Part shown: positions 51,195 through 60,365 of the stretch, piece by piece
How positions within the stretch are numbered: position 1 is the stretch's first letter
Layout of the letters: each line of letters begins with the position of its first letter
Source of the DNA: CAYJPV01 sp964547975
GTDB taxonomy: Bacteria; Acidobacteriota; Vicinamibacteria; Vicinamibacterales; JAKQTR01
Length of the DNA: 64,000 nucleotides
Direction of reading: 5' to 3'
NCBI GenBank assembly: GCA_964547975.1
Contig: CAZJRM010000001.1
Location: 1-64,000, forward strand
Notes under the pieces: model-generated
Databases searched by the model: none
What the model was told of the DNA's origin: nothing
The model's input: only the letters and a program-made list of their open reading frames with translations
Position numbers and translations under genes: made by a program

Positions 51195-52523
51195 CTACTT
51201 CAGCGCGTCGAGGGCCGCGAGCGCCTCATCGAACCTCGCTGCCTCCACCCTGGCGGCGCCGGGTTCGCCGGCGCGTGTGGCCACGACTTCGGACCCGATC
51301 TTCAGGAACTCGATCCGCTCCTGCCGTTTGCCGTCGTCGAAGACCACGGTCGCGGTGAGGGCGGAGGCCGCGTCGCCCTTCGGCAGCGCGTCGAGGTACG
51401 TCCCGACCTGCAGGCCGGACAACGCGTTCAGCAGGGCGTCCACCTTGTCGCTGGGCAACGTCTTTGCCGGCTGCGCCAGCGTCCAGACCGCGGCGCCGTC
51501 CTTGCCCGTCGCGCGGGAGAACACCTGCGTCGTCCCGTTGCGGGTGAGTTCGAGGCGGGAGGCCTGGAAGGGTCGGAAGTCGAAGACGTCCTTCGGGCGG
51601 TACTCGGAGGCTTTGCGGCGCAGATCGTCGGCCAGCGACTTCTCGACCGTGAAGACCATCGGCCGCGCGGCATCGCGCGCGTAGACGTTGCCCTGCCCGT
51701 CGTCCTTGCCCAGCGTCAGCGTGGCCCGCGCGCTGCCCGCGCCGACGTGGACGGTCAACGAAGGGACGCCGAGGCCCCACGTCGCGAGCTGTTCCGGCGT
51801 GGGCTCGGCGGCGGCAATCGACTTCATCTGCCCGGTCTGCAGCCGTCCGATGAGCCCTTCGACCACCGCGATGTCCGCGCGGCCGGTGAAGGGGGCCTCG
51901 ATGGCCCATCGCTCGGGCCCCTTCTTCACGCGCAGCGTCACCTCGGCGGAGGCGACGTCAATCTGATCGACCTTCTCCCTGGCGAACGAGAGTATGGTCT
52001 TGTCGCGCAGATCGAACGTGGTCCGGTCGAACGACGTCTCGACGAACGACGGCACCAGGAACACCTTCCGCTCCCCCGGCAACTTCGCATAGAGGTCGCT
52101 GCCGGTGGCGGTCTTGTCGCCGATCAGGACACGGCTGATGGTCTTGTCGCCAGTCAGCCCGAACCCGAGTTCGAGGCGCGCGGGCTCCAGTCCGTACTGG
52201 GCGAGGTCGGACGGGTTCTCGTCGACGATCCGCTGGACTTCGAGCGAGGCCAGATTCGAAATCAGGCCCGACACTTCCGTTTCGTCGGCCTTGACCTCCA
52301 GCGGCGCCGTCAGATGCCACGTCCCGTCCTTCCGGGCGAGGGCGGAGGTTTCCCCCTTCGAGGACTTCACCTGCAGGGTGTCGATCTTGTCCACCTCGAT
52401 GGTGAAGACCCGGGGTTTCTGATCCGTCGTCGGCGCCGAGCCGGGCTTCATGACGTAGTAGATGTAGCCCAGAAGCCCGGCGAGGACGGCGAGCAGGACG
52501 AGCGTGGAACGGAAGCCGCGCAT
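51195..52523 (-). CDS. DUF4340 domain protein
   Basis: 442 residues: an N-terminal TM helix (STLVLLAVLAGLLGYIYYV), then repeated periplasmic beta segments of DUF4340 (VFTIEVDKIDTLQVKSSKGE, WHLTAPLEVKADETEVSGLI, second copy LTLGKDDGQGNVYARDAA). DUF4340 proteins accompany GldG-type ABC systems. ATG directly follows the GldG-like stop (0 nt gap). Confidence 0.87.
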   Translation of the reverse strand: MRGFRSTLVLLAVLAGLLGYIYYVMKPGSAPTTDQKPRVFTIEVDKIDTLQVKSSKGETSALARKDGTWHLTAPLEVKADETEVSGLISNLASLEVQRIVDENPSDLAQYGLEPARLELGFGLTGDKTISRVLIGDKTATGSDLYAKLPGERKVFLVPSFVETSFDRTTFDLRDKTILSFAREKVDQIDVASAEVTLRVKKGPERWAIEAPFTGRADIAVVEGLIGRLQTGQMKSIAAAEPTPEQLATWGLGVPSLTVHVGAGSARATLTLGKDDGQGNVYARDAARPMVFTVEKSLADDLRRKASEYRPKDVFDFRPFQASRLELTRNGTTQVFSRATGKDGAAVWTLAQPAKTLPSDKVDALLNALSGLQVGTYLDALPKGDAASALTATVVFDDGKRQERIEFLKIGSEVVATRAGEPGAARVEAARFDEALAALDALK

Positions 52524-54125
52524 CTACCGCCTCCGCCACCAGGTGTGGACGCCCAGCGCGAAGATGGCGCCGGGGAAGATGAACAACGCGAGCCAGCCGA
52601 GCGTACGGCTCTGGTCGGCCGTCAGCGTGAGGCGGCGATCGCCGGGTTCTTTCGGGCGAATCGCGATCAGATTCTCCTGCTGGGTGAGCCAGCCGGCGAT
52701 ATTCATGAACAGGTCGCGGTTGCCCTGGATGTTGATGGCGTAGTTGGCGGCGAAGTCTGAGTCGCCGATGACGGCGACGCGCGTCTCGGGTTTCTTCGCG
52801 TCCTTGGCCGCGGCGGCGGCCAGTTCGGAGCCCGCCGGCTGGGTGTCCGCGGGGGCCGCCGCTGACGCGGCAATCGACACGGGGCCCATTTCGTCGCCCT
52901 TGGCCTGGTCGAAGGTCACTTCGCCGCTCTTCAGGAGGCCGGCGATGTCGGTCTCGGCCCAACTGCGCTCGCCGGTCTGCACGAAACTCTCGGCGTTGTG
53001 CCCGTTGATGCCGCCGGTGATGGGCTTCACCGACCGCGCGAGCGGATAGGCCGTCAGCACACCGAACCGCTCCGTAATCGGATGGGGCGGGTAGCTGGCG
53101 GCGACCGGCACCGACGCATCGGTGCCGATGAGGCGGCCGATGCCGCTGGCGTCGACGACGACGTTGCGGCCGACCTCCATGCCCCAGTCGCGCGCGAGGC
53201 CGTGGATAGCGGTCAGGTCGGCGCTGTCGGCCTTCTCGGGCGGGTCGATCATCAGCAGGAGTTTGCCGCCCTTGCCCAGGTACGCTTTCAAGGCGTCGAC
53301 TTCCGGCGGCAGCAGGTCGGTGCGCGCGCCGGCCACGATGACGGCGGCGGCATCGGTCGGCACCTGGCCCTTCTGGACGAGCACCAGCGAGTCGGTCGCG
53401 TAATTCTCCCGTTCGAGCGCCGCCTTGATCGTGCTGTACCCGCTCCGATCGCTGCTGAGCAGGTCGCGTTCGCCGTGACCGGCCAGGAAGTACAACTTTC
53501 GCTGGGTACCGGTGACGGCCTTGATGATGCCGTTCGTCAGGTCCTGCTCGTCGCTGCCGGTCACACGTTCGGTACGGCCTTTGTACTCGAACACGACGGT
53601 GCCGTACGCCTGGATGCCGTACTGCCGTGTCAGGGTAGGCTTGCGGTCCGCATCGACGTACTCGACCGAGACCTGCTTGGAGAGGTACTCGTACTCGCGC
53701 AGCCGGTCCTTGAACTTCTCCAGGGCGGAACTCTGATCGAAGACCAGCACCTTGAGTGGCGCGTCGAGTGTCCGCAGGACGTTCTTCGTCTGGTCGGAGA
53801 GCGTGAACTGGCTGCCTTCCGTGAGGTCCCAGCGCGTGTTCTGGCGCACGCCGATGTAGTTGATCGCCACCAGGATGCCCAGCACGGCGACGATACTGAT
53901 CGTGGCCATGGTGCCCAGGCGCGTCTGGCGTTTGCGGAAGGCCAGTGCGATCTCCTGCCACTGGGACAACGTGTAGATGAGGATGCAGACGAGTCCGGCC
54001 CACGCGGCCCAGTACGCGTAGTCGTTCCAGGCCGGCTTCAGGAACCGGATGGCGACTGCGCCAAAGACGAGCGCCGTGCCGACCCAGCCGATGATTCCGC
54101 CAATCTTCTTGATCATCCGCGCCAC
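52524..54125 (-). CDS. GldG-like ABC transporter auxiliary protein
   Basis: 533 residues. N-terminal TM segments (IIGWVGTALVFGAVAIRF, YWAAWAGLVCILIYTL, ISIVAVLGILVAINYIG), a large periplasmic ABC_transp_aux-type domain (FTLSDQTKNVLRTL, RKLYFLAGHGERDLL, VPTDAAAVIVAGARTDLL, GKLLLMIDPPEKAD), and a C-terminal TM (LGWLALFIFPGAIFALGVHTW). Overlaps the permease gene by 13 nt. GldG in Bacteroidetes acts in gliding; no gliding genes are seen here. Confidence 0.88.
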   Translation of the reverse strand: MARMIKKIGGIIGWVGTALVFGAVAIRFLKPAWNDYAYWAAWAGLVCILIYTLSQWQEIALAFRKRQTRLGTMATISIVAVLGILVAINYIGVRQNTRWDLTEGSQFTLSDQTKNVLRTLDAPLKVLVFDQSSALEKFKDRLREYEYLSKQVSVEYVDADRKPTLTRQYGIQAYGTVVFEYKGRTERVTGSDEQDLTNGIIKAVTGTQRKLYFLAGHGERDLLSSDRSGYSTIKAALERENYATDSLVLVQKGQVPTDAAAVIVAGARTDLLPPEVDALKAYLGKGGKLLLMIDPPEKADSADLTAIHGLARDWGMEVGRNVVVDASGIGRLIGTDASVPVAASYPPHPITERFGVLTAYPLARSVKPITGGINGHNAESFVQTGERSWAETDIAGLLKSGEVTFDQAKGDEMGPVSIAASAAAPADTQPAGSELAAAAAKDAKKPETRVAVIGDSDFAANYAINIQGNRDLFMNIAGWLTQQENLIAIRPKEPGDRRLTLTADQSRTLGWLALFIFPGAIFALGVHTWWRRR

Positions 54126-54880
54126 CGCTCGCTGTCCACCGACTTCGCCGTCAGGAACAGCCCGAAAGTCATGAAGCTCACGTAGTAAATCACGTGCTTG
54201 GTGTCGATGATGCCCTTCGCGAAATCATCGAAGTGCTGCGTCACCGACAGGTACGTCACGACGGGTTCGAGCGTCGGCCCGGCCAGTGTGCCGATCCAGT
54301 CGATGACCCACAGCAGGAGGAAGACGCCGAAGGTCAGCATGCCGGCGACGATCTGGTTCTTGGTCAGCGACGAAACCAGCAGGCCGACCGAGATGAACGA
54401 CCCGCCGAGCAGCAGCAGCCCCAGGTACGCCGTCACGACCGGCTTCCACTCGGGCGTGCCGAAGAAGAACAGCACGCCCACGTAGACGAGCGTCACCGCC
54501 AGCATGGTCGCGTAGAGCGTCATCGCGCCGAGGAACTTGCCCAGGATGATCTGGAGATCCGTCAGCGGCGAGGTCAGCAGCAGTTCGATGGTCCCCGAAC
54601 GTTTTTCCTCGGAGTACGTGCGCATCGTGATCATCGGGAGGACGAACAGCAGCACGACCGTCATGTTGAGGAGCAGCGGCCGGATCATCTGCTGGTTCAC
54701 GTTCATCGTCACCGGGCCCATGCCCATGGCCATCTGCGTGCCCTGCCGGACGAACCAGTCCAGGATGGCTACGTAGAAGTAGCCGAACAGCAGGGCGAAC
54801 AGGCCGATGACGATGTAGGCGATCGGTGACGCGAAATACGAACGGATTTCCTTGTGGGCGATGGCCAGGACGTTGTTCAT
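54113..54880 (-). CDS. ABC transporter permease, ABC-2/GldF-like
   Basis: 255 residues, about six TM helices: FASPIAYIVIGLFALLFGYF, PLLLNMTVVLLFVLPMIT, MTLYATMLAVTLVYVGVLFF, GLLLLGGSFISVGLLVSSL, MLTFGVFLLLWVIDWIG and the last near VIYYVSFMTFGLFLTA. RTYSEEKRSGTIELLLTSPL is the conserved ABC-2 loop. Coupled to the ATPase gene by ATGA. Confidence 0.9.
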   Translation of the reverse strand: MNNVLAIAHKEIRSYFASPIAYIVIGLFALLFGYFYVAILDWFVRQGTQMAMGMGPVTMNVNQQMIRPLLLNMTVVLLFVLPMITMRTYSEEKRSGTIELLLTSPLTDLQIILGKFLGAMTLYATMLAVTLVYVGVLFFFGTPEWKPVVTAYLGLLLLGGSFISVGLLVSSLTKNQIVAGMLTFGVFLLLWVIDWIGTLAGPTLEPVVTYLSVTQHFDDFAKGIIDTKHVIYYVSFMTFGLFLTAKSVDSERWRG

Positions 54881-55848
54881 ACGGGGACCTCCGTCGGCGC
54901 GTCGGTCTTCTGCGCGGGTTCCTCGGTGGTCACCTGCAGGAAGATCTCCTCGAGGCTCATCCGCAGCGGCCGGAGTTCGAGCAGGCCCCAGCCGCGGGTG
55001 ACCACGGCGTTGGCCAGATCGCGCCGGATGTCGTGACCGCGCACGCTCTCGACCTCCCAGCCCACCGCGTCGCCGTGGCGATCCGCCTGGTGCACACCCG
55101 TCACGCCGGCCACGCGCGTCAGCGCGTCGGTGGCGTCCGCGCCGCCGGCGTCGATCTGCAGGTACATCGTCTCGGCACCGCGCAGCCGGCGGGTGAGGTT
55201 GTCCGGCGTGTCGACCGCGACCACCTTGCCCTTGTTGATGATGACGACGCGCTGGCAGGTCTGGGCGACCTCGGGCAGGATGTGCGTGCTCAGCACGATT
55301 GTATGGCTGCCCGCGAGCTCCTTGATGAGCTGGCGCGTCTCGATGATCTGCTTCGGGTCGAGACCCGCCGTCGGCTCGTCCAGCACCAGCACGTCGGGGT
55401 TGTGCAGGATCGCCTGCGCCAGGCCGACACGTTGCCGGTAGCCTTTCGACAGCTTCGCGCAGTGGCGTTCGGCCATGTCCGCGACCCAGACACGCTTCAT
55501 CACCGAGGCGACGCGCGAGGTCCGTTCGGCGGCCGGCACGCCCTTGATGCGCGCCACGAACGTCAGGTACTCGCGCACGGTCATGTCGGGGTAGAGCGGC
55601 GGCACTTCCGGCAGGTAGCCCGTCCGTCGCTTGGCTTCGATGGGCTGCTCGAAGACGTCGAAGCCCGCCACGACGACCTTGCCGTCGGTCGGTGGCATGT
55701 AACCCGTGATGACCCGCATGGTCGTCGTCTTGCCCGCGCCGTTCGGCCCGAGGAAGCCGAGGATTTCTCCCCGTTCCACCCGGAACGTCACGTCGCTGAC
55801 GGCGGTGACGGGACCGTAGTGTTTCGTGAGGTGCTGGACCTCGATCAC
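54877..55848 (-). CDS. ABC transporter ATPase, GldA-like
   Basis: 323 residues from GTG 55848, with GGAG eight bases upstream. Walker A GPNGAGKTTTMRVI, signature LSKGYRQRVGLAQAIL, Walker B VLVLDEPTAGLDP, switch His in VLSTHILPEV. The C-terminal part (TMYLQIDAGGADATDAL...) is a regulatory extension as in GldA/CcmA-type exporters. First gene of the seven-gene minus-strand operon. Confidence 0.92.
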   Translation of the reverse strand: MIEVQHLTKHYGPVTAVSDVTFRVERGEILGFLGPNGAGKTTTMRVITGYMPPTDGKVVVAGFDVFEQPIEAKRRTGYLPEVPPLYPDMTVREYLTFVARIKGVPAAERTSRVASVMKRVWVADMAERHCAKLSKGYRQRVGLAQAILHNPDVLVLDEPTAGLDPKQIIETRQLIKELAGSHTIVLSTHILPEVAQTCQRVVIINKGKVVAVDTPDNLTRRLRGAETMYLQIDAGGADATDALTRVAGVTGVHQADRHGDAVGWEVESVRGHDIRRDLANAVVTRGWGLLELRPLRMSLEEIFLQVTTEEPAQKTDAPTEVPV

Positions 55849-56064
55849 TGAACGTCTCCGTGGTTGCAGGTTGCGATGTCCGTCGGCGTCCCGCGTGCGC
55901 AGACCGATGCGGGCGGGGCCCATCTTCGGACGATCGTCGTGTCCATCTGGCCGTGAAGGAATGTCGGGCGGCTGCGTCCACGCCGCCACCAAGGCAGGAT
56001 CGTACCCAGACCCCGGAGAAGGTGTCAACCGACGTCTGCAGCCTGGCGTCCCGGAGGCGGCCGG
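55849..56064. other. gene-free spacer
   Basis: 216 nt between the receiver-PilZ stop and the ABC ATPase start. I see no ORF, RNA or clear promoter; the operon promoter probably lies here. Confidence 0.5.
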
Positions 56065-56775
56065 TCAGCGGCCGTCGCGCTGCTTGTCGACGAAGTCGTC
56101 GATGGCGGCCTGGTCGGCGGCGTCGATGCGTTCGAACTCGAGGCCCATGCCCACCTGCCGGTCGGCCCACGCGACGCGAGCTTCGGTGTCGATGTCCCGC
56201 TTCGAGTTCGGTAGCCGGAAGCGGACACGCGCCCGGGCGGCCGGATCGAGCGGGGCCAGCGTCCGGATGGCGATGCCGCCCTTGCCGAGGTTCAGCGTCA
56301 CCGCCGCGGCAATCGAGTTGGCGTGGCGGTACGCCACCGGGATGCCCATCACGACTCTGACGCTACCGCGCCGGTTGAAGCTGTCGGGGAACAGGTGCGG
56401 CGCCAGCGCCGGCAGGATGTGCGACTCCGGGCTGAACTCGTTGATGTAGCCCGACACGCCGAGTTCGGCCAGTTCCCGGACCTGCACGGCCGCGTTGATC
56501 GTGCCGCTGAACACCAGGATCGGGAGGCGGCCCCCGTCGAGGCGCCGGACCGCCCGCACGAGGTCGACGCCTTCGTCGGGCGGCAGGCGCAGATCCAGGA
56601 CCACGAGGTCGATCGCGCTCATGTCGACGCGGATTCGTGCCAGCATTTCCGCCGCGCTGCGCGCTTCGAACGCCCGGTGCCCGGCCTGAACCAGGGCGGA
56701 CAGGAATCGTTCCCGGACGACTGGCGTATCATCGGCAATGAGGACGGTCTTGTGCGGGACACCAAGCGCGGTCAT
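56065..56775 (-). CDS. response-regulator receiver fused to PilZ domain
   Basis: 236 residues. Receiver at about 8-125: acidic DD in VLIADDTPVVRERF, phospho-Asp in LVVLDLRLPPDE, Ser in ILVFSGTIN. PilZ at about 135-232: RGSVRVVMGIPVAYRHANS (RR motif is partly altered), LNLGKGGIAIRT and ARVAWADRQVGMGLEF. It would link phosphorelay and c-di-GMP input. The partner histidine kinase is not in the window. Monocistronic. Confidence 0.85.
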   Translation of the reverse strand: MTALGVPHKTVLIADDTPVVRERFLSALVQAGHRAFEARSAAEMLARIRVDMSAIDLVVLDLRLPPDEGVDLVRAVRRLDGGRLPILVFSGTINAAVQVRELAELGVSGYINEFSPESHILPALAPHLFPDSFNRRGSVRVVMGIPVAYRHANSIAAAVTLNLGKGGIAIRTLAPLDPAARARVRFRLPNSKRDIDTEARVAWADRQVGMGLEFERIDAADQAAIDDFVDKQRDGR

Positions 56776-56843
56776 TCTGTAGACATATCGGCAACGTGGT
56801 TGCCGACGATTAGTGCGACGGCCCGCCGTGCCGCGTCGGCGCG

Positions 56844-56872
56844 TTGCAGGGCATGGGACCTGTCGCTATAAT
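56844..56872 (+). promoter_or_regulatory. sigma-70-type promoter of the LysW-like/larE pair
   Basis: TTGCAG at 56844-56849, 17-bp spacer, perfect TATAAT at 56867-56872. Predicted start about 50 nt before ATG 56928, which has AGGAGGGG upstream sequence (GAGGAGGGG). Confidence 0.6.
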
Positions 56873-56927
56873 CCAGGCTCCGTCACCGTGCCCGCCGATC
56901 GGGCGCGCGCCGTCTCGAGGAGGGGAT

Positions 56928-57158
56928 ATGGCCACCTGTCCGGAATGCGACTTCGAAATCGACATCGACGAGTACGATGCCGACAAGGGCGACACGCTCG
57001 AATGTGACAACTGTGGCGTGCGCCTGGAAGTCGTCAGCCTGAATCCCATCGAACTCGACGTCGTGGCCGACGAAGACGAAGAGGACGACGACGAGGACGA
57101 GGACGAGGACGAAGACGAAGAAGACGACGACGACGATGACGAGGACTGGGACCAGTGA
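56928..57158 (+). CDS. LysW-like acidic zinc-ribbon protein with altered C-terminus
   Basis: 76 residues. LysW is the amino-group carrier of lysine/arginine synthesis, whose terminal Glu (EDWGE) carries the substrate. Here the ribbon is kept: Cys4, Cys7 (CPEC), Cys26, Cys29 (CDNCG), then RLEVVSLNPIEL. A run of about 20 Asp/Glu is inserted and the end is EDWDQ, so the terminal Glu is replaced by Gln. The usual carrier chemistry may not apply. No lysX, lysY or lysZ gene is in the window. Its TGA overlaps the larE GTG (GTGA). Confidence 0.8.
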   Translation: MATCPECDFEIDIDEYDADKGDTLECDNCGVRLEVVSLNPIELDVVADEDEEDDDEDEDEDEDEEDDDDDDEDWDQ

Positions 57159-58015
57159 TCGACGCTGACGGCCCGGCGGCGTTCGGCGTCGACCGGGACC
57201 GCCTTGCCGGGAAGGAGACGCGGCTCCGGGCGTCGTTGTCGGCCCTCGACTCCGTGCTCGTGGCCTTCAGCGGCGGAGTCGACAGCGCGTACCTCGCCTG
57301 GGTGGCCCACGACGTGCTCGGCGACCGGGCGCTGGCCGTGACGGCCGACAGCGCCAGTTACCCCGCCAGGCACCGCGCCGTGGCGGTGCGCCTGGCGGCC
57401 GACTTCGGATTCCGCCACGAGTTCATCGACACCGCCGAGATGGACAACCCGGCCTACCTGGCGAACGAACCCGACCGCTGTTACCACTGCAAACACGAAC
57501 TGTTCGGCCGTCTCGCGTCGCTGGCCCGCGCGCGCGGGGTCGCCGCCGTGCTCGACGGCGCCAACGCCGACGACCGCGGCGACTACCGGCCCGGGCGGCA
57601 GGCCGCCCGCGAGTTCGGCGTCCGCAGCCTGCTCGACGAAGCGGACCTGTCGAAGGCCGAGATCCGCGAGTTGTCCCGGCTGGCCGGACTGCCGACCTGG
57701 GACGAACCGGCGTCTGCCTGCCTGTCGTCGCGCATCCCGTACCATTCGTCGGTCAGCCCCGAGAAGCTCCGGATGATCGAGCAGGCGGAAGACGTGCTCA
57801 TCGGCCTCGGCTACCGGGGGTGCCGGGTGCGTCATCACGACGACCTGGCGCGGATCGAGTTGCAGCCCGCTGACTTCGCTCGTGCGATTCAGGAGGCGGA
57901 TCGCCTGACCATCGTGGAATCGCTCAAGGCGATCGGCTACCGGTACGTCTCGCTCGACCTGCAGGGCTACCGCACCGGCAGCCTCAACGAGGGCATCGCC
58001 CTCAGGCCCGTCTAG
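57155..58015 (+). CDS. larE: LarE-type ATP-dependent sacrificial sulfur transferase
   Basis: 286 residues. Converts a pyridinium carboxylate to thiocarboxylate for the nickel-pincer cofactor. PP-loop VAFSGGVDSAYLAW, CX2C in DRCYHCKHELF, GANADDRGDYRPGRQA, and the conserved Cys in ASACLSSRIPYHS. With three conserved Cys it could be a cluster-containing LarE rather than the sacrificial type. larB and larC are absent from the window. Coupled to the LysW-like gene. Confidence 0.9.
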   Translation: MIDADGPAAFGVDRDRLAGKETRLRASLSALDSVLVAFSGGVDSAYLAWVAHDVLGDRALAVTADSASYPARHRAVAVRLAADFGFRHEFIDTAEMDNPAYLANEPDRCYHCKHELFGRLASLARARGVAAVLDGANADDRGDYRPGRQAAREFGVRSLLDEADLSKAEIRELSRLAGLPTWDEPASACLSSRIPYHSSVSPEKLRMIEQAEDVLIGLGYRGCRVRHHDDLARIELQPADFARAIQEADRLTIVESLKAIGYRYVSLDLQGYRTGSLNEGIALRPV

Positions 58016-58028
58016 ACGGAACGAGGTC

Positions 58029-60365
58029 ATGGTGTCCATCCCCAGGGACCGGCGCGGCCTCACGGCCTGGTGGCCGGCCCTCGCGCTCGCGGCGATCTTC
58101 CTGGCCGCCCACCTTCCGTTCCTCGCTTCGACCCTCGAAGACGTCGATTCGATCAACTTCGCCCTCGGTGTCCGCGACTTCGATCCGGGCCAGCACCGGC
58201 CGCATCCGCCGGGCTACCCGGTCTATATTGCCCTGGCGAAGGTTGCCCGCCTCGTCCTGAGCGAGCCGCACGCCCTGGCGGTGTGGGCCGCGCTGTTCGG
58301 TGCGCTGGCCGTGTTCCCGCTGTGGCGGTTCTACCAGGCGCTCGACGATCTCGAGGCGGGGCCGAACGAGACGTCGGGGCCGGCATCGCGATGGTCGGTG
58401 GCGTGGCTGGCCACGCTGGTCGCGGCGGTGTCGCCGTTGTACTGGATGACGGCCGTGCGACCCATGAGCGATAGTGTCGGCCTGGCCGCGTCGCTCCTGG
58501 GCCAGGCGCTCCTGGCGACAGCGTTCGTCCGGCAGTTTCGCGATATTCCAGCGGCGGGGGCGCGGCTCGAATCCTCCGTCGTGGCGCCGTCGGCGCGCCT
58601 CATCCTGCTCGGCGCCCTGGTCGCCGGCTTCTCGGTCGGCATTCGCTCCCAGGTCCTCTGGCTGACCGCCCCCCTGCTCGTGGTCGTCCTGGTGTCACGG
58701 GTCGGCCGCGGCGCCGCCGGGGCATTCATCGGGGCGGTCGCGTGGTTCGCTGCGGGCGCGCTCCTCTGGTTCGTCCCGCTCATCATCGCCAGCGGAGGGC
58801 CATCGGCGTACCTGGCGGCGCTCGGATCGCAGGCTGGTGAGGACTGGACCGGCGTCGACCTCCTGGTCACGCATCCGACGCCCCGCCGGCTGGCGTTCGG
58901 CCTGCTCGACACCTTCATCACGCACTGGGCCGGGCTGGGCTGGGTGGTCCTCGCCTGTGCGGTCGTTGGCGCCGTGGTCCTGGTCCGGCGTGGACGACGA
59001 TCGCTCGGCCTGCTCGTGGCCGCCTTTGCCCCCTACGCGGTATTCCATCTGCTGTTCCAGGAGTCATTCACCACCCGCTACGCGCTGCCGCTCGTCGTGC
59101 CGGTGGCCTACCTCGCCGTGCGAGGCGTCCGGACGCTGGGGTCCTGGCCGGTCCGCGTCGCCGTCGTGGCGTGCGCGGCGGTGTCCCTCGTGCGCGTGGT
59201 GCCGGTGACGGTGCAGTACTCGAGGGTCGGCAGCCCGGCGTCGCGCGCGATCGCGGACGTGACCGCCGAGGCGGCTCGCAGCGGACCGGTCACGCTTGGC
59301 CGGCATTTCATGTTCGCCAGGGCGCTCGAGGCCGAACTCGACTCCCCGAACGTCAGCGTGCTCGACAGCCGCCCGAGGGAGGCGTGGCAGGCGCTCTCCC
59401 GCCACATGGTGACGGACGGCCGGTCACCGCTCTGGGTGTTCGTGACGCCCCGCCAGACGAAGATCTCACTCTCCGATCCCCGGTCACGGATCTTGCGGCG
59501 GGCCTACCGCTGGCCGTTCGACACCGCCACGTTTCTGGGCGGCGTGCGACCGGGGAACGTCGACTGGATGGAACTCCGTGACCCGGGGTGGATCGCGCTG
59601 GACGGCTGGCACCTGACGCCGGATGCTGCGGGGCTCGCGCAGGCCACCGGCAAGGGGCTCGGATCGGGACCGATCACGGCCATGCTGCGCCCGCGGCAGG
59701 AGGCCGCGGCCGTACTCGTTGGCGGGCGGCATCTCGGGGCGGCGTCCGATCCCGCGCTCGTCTTCACGCTGCGCCTGGCGGAGCGTGTGATCGACACCTG
59801 GACGGTCGCCCCGTCCTCACCGTTCTTCTTGCGGGTGTTGCCGCTGCCCGCCGGCACGCTCGTGTCGGGCGCGCGCTGGATTCCGCTGACCATCGAGGCG
59901 CGTGACTCGGCCACCGGGCGGCATTCGCCGGCCGGTGCCATCGAGCAGTTCGACCTGGCTCCGGCCACGGGACTGATGGTCGGGTACGACGCAGGGTGGA
60001 ACGAACAGGAACTGGAACCGAGGACCGGTCGATCGTGGCGCTGGTCGAGCGCTCGGTCCGACATGCGGGTCGTGTCGCCGGGCGGCGACGTGGTGCTAAG
60101 CATCAGCGGCGAGTCGCCGCTGAAATCCTTCGACCGCCCGTCGCGGGTGACCGTGCGTGTCGGGGACCGTGTGCTGCTGGACCAGTCCGTGTCCGAGGAC
60201 TTCGAGTGGGACGTGCGCGTCTCCGGCACGGACCTCGCGGCATCCGGCGGCCTCGTGACCGTGACGACGGATCAGACGTTCTCGCCGTACGAACGGGGTG
60301 AGAACGCCGATCACCGCACGCTCGGGTTGCGCGTCTTCGGTGTGTCGATCAGGCCGGCTTCGTAG
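58029..60365 (+). CDS. GT-C-like polytopic membrane protein
   Basis: 778 residues, start ATG 58029 with GAGG upstream. At least eight TM helices in residues 1-410 (ALALAAIFLAAHLPFLAS, LILLGALVAGFSVGIRSQV, GAVAWFAAGALLWFVPLII). The early acidic loop DVDSINFALGVRDFDPGQ plus PHPPGYPVYIALAK matches GT-C/DUF2723-type glycosyltransferases. The C-terminal 350 residues are soluble and beta-rich (Ig-like), probably periplasmic. Likely lipid-linked sugar substrate. It overlaps the methyltransferase stop convergently by 17 nt. Confidence 0.75.
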   Translation: MVSIPRDRRGLTAWWPALALAAIFLAAHLPFLASTLEDVDSINFALGVRDFDPGQHRPHPPGYPVYIALAKVARLVLSEPHALAVWAALFGALAVFPLWRFYQALDDLEAGPNETSGPASRWSVAWLATLVAAVSPLYWMTAVRPMSDSVGLAASLLGQALLATAFVRQFRDIPAAGARLESSVVAPSARLILLGALVAGFSVGIRSQVLWLTAPLLVVVLVSRVGRGAAGAFIGAVAWFAAGALLWFVPLIIASGGPSAYLAALGSQAGEDWTGVDLLVTHPTPRRLAFGLLDTFITHWAGLGWVVLACAVVGAVVLVRRGRRSLGLLVAAFAPYAVFHLLFQESFTTRYALPLVVPVAYLAVRGVRTLGSWPVRVAVVACAAVSLVRVVPVTVQYSRVGSPASRAIADVTAEAARSGPVTLGRHFMFARALEAELDSPNVSVLDSRPREAWQALSRHMVTDGRSPLWVFVTPRQTKISLSDPRSRILRRAYRWPFDTATFLGGVRPGNVDWMELRDPGWIALDGWHLTPDAAGLAQATGKGLGSGPITAMLRPRQEAAAVLVGGRHLGAASDPALVFTLRLAERVIDTWTVAPSSPFFLRVLPLPAGTLVSGARWIPLTIEARDSATGRHSPAGAIEQFDLAPATGLMVGYDAGWNEQELEPRTGRSWRWSSARSDMRVVSPGGDVVLSISGESPLKSFDRPSRVTVRVGDRVLLDQSVSEDFEWDVRVSGTDLAASGGLVTVTTDQTFSPYERGENADHRTLGLRVFGVSIRPAS

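Noticed and set aside
56810..58156. minus-strand frame with a long serine run
   Set aside because: The serine run is the antisense of the acidic GAN repeat of the LysW-like gene.
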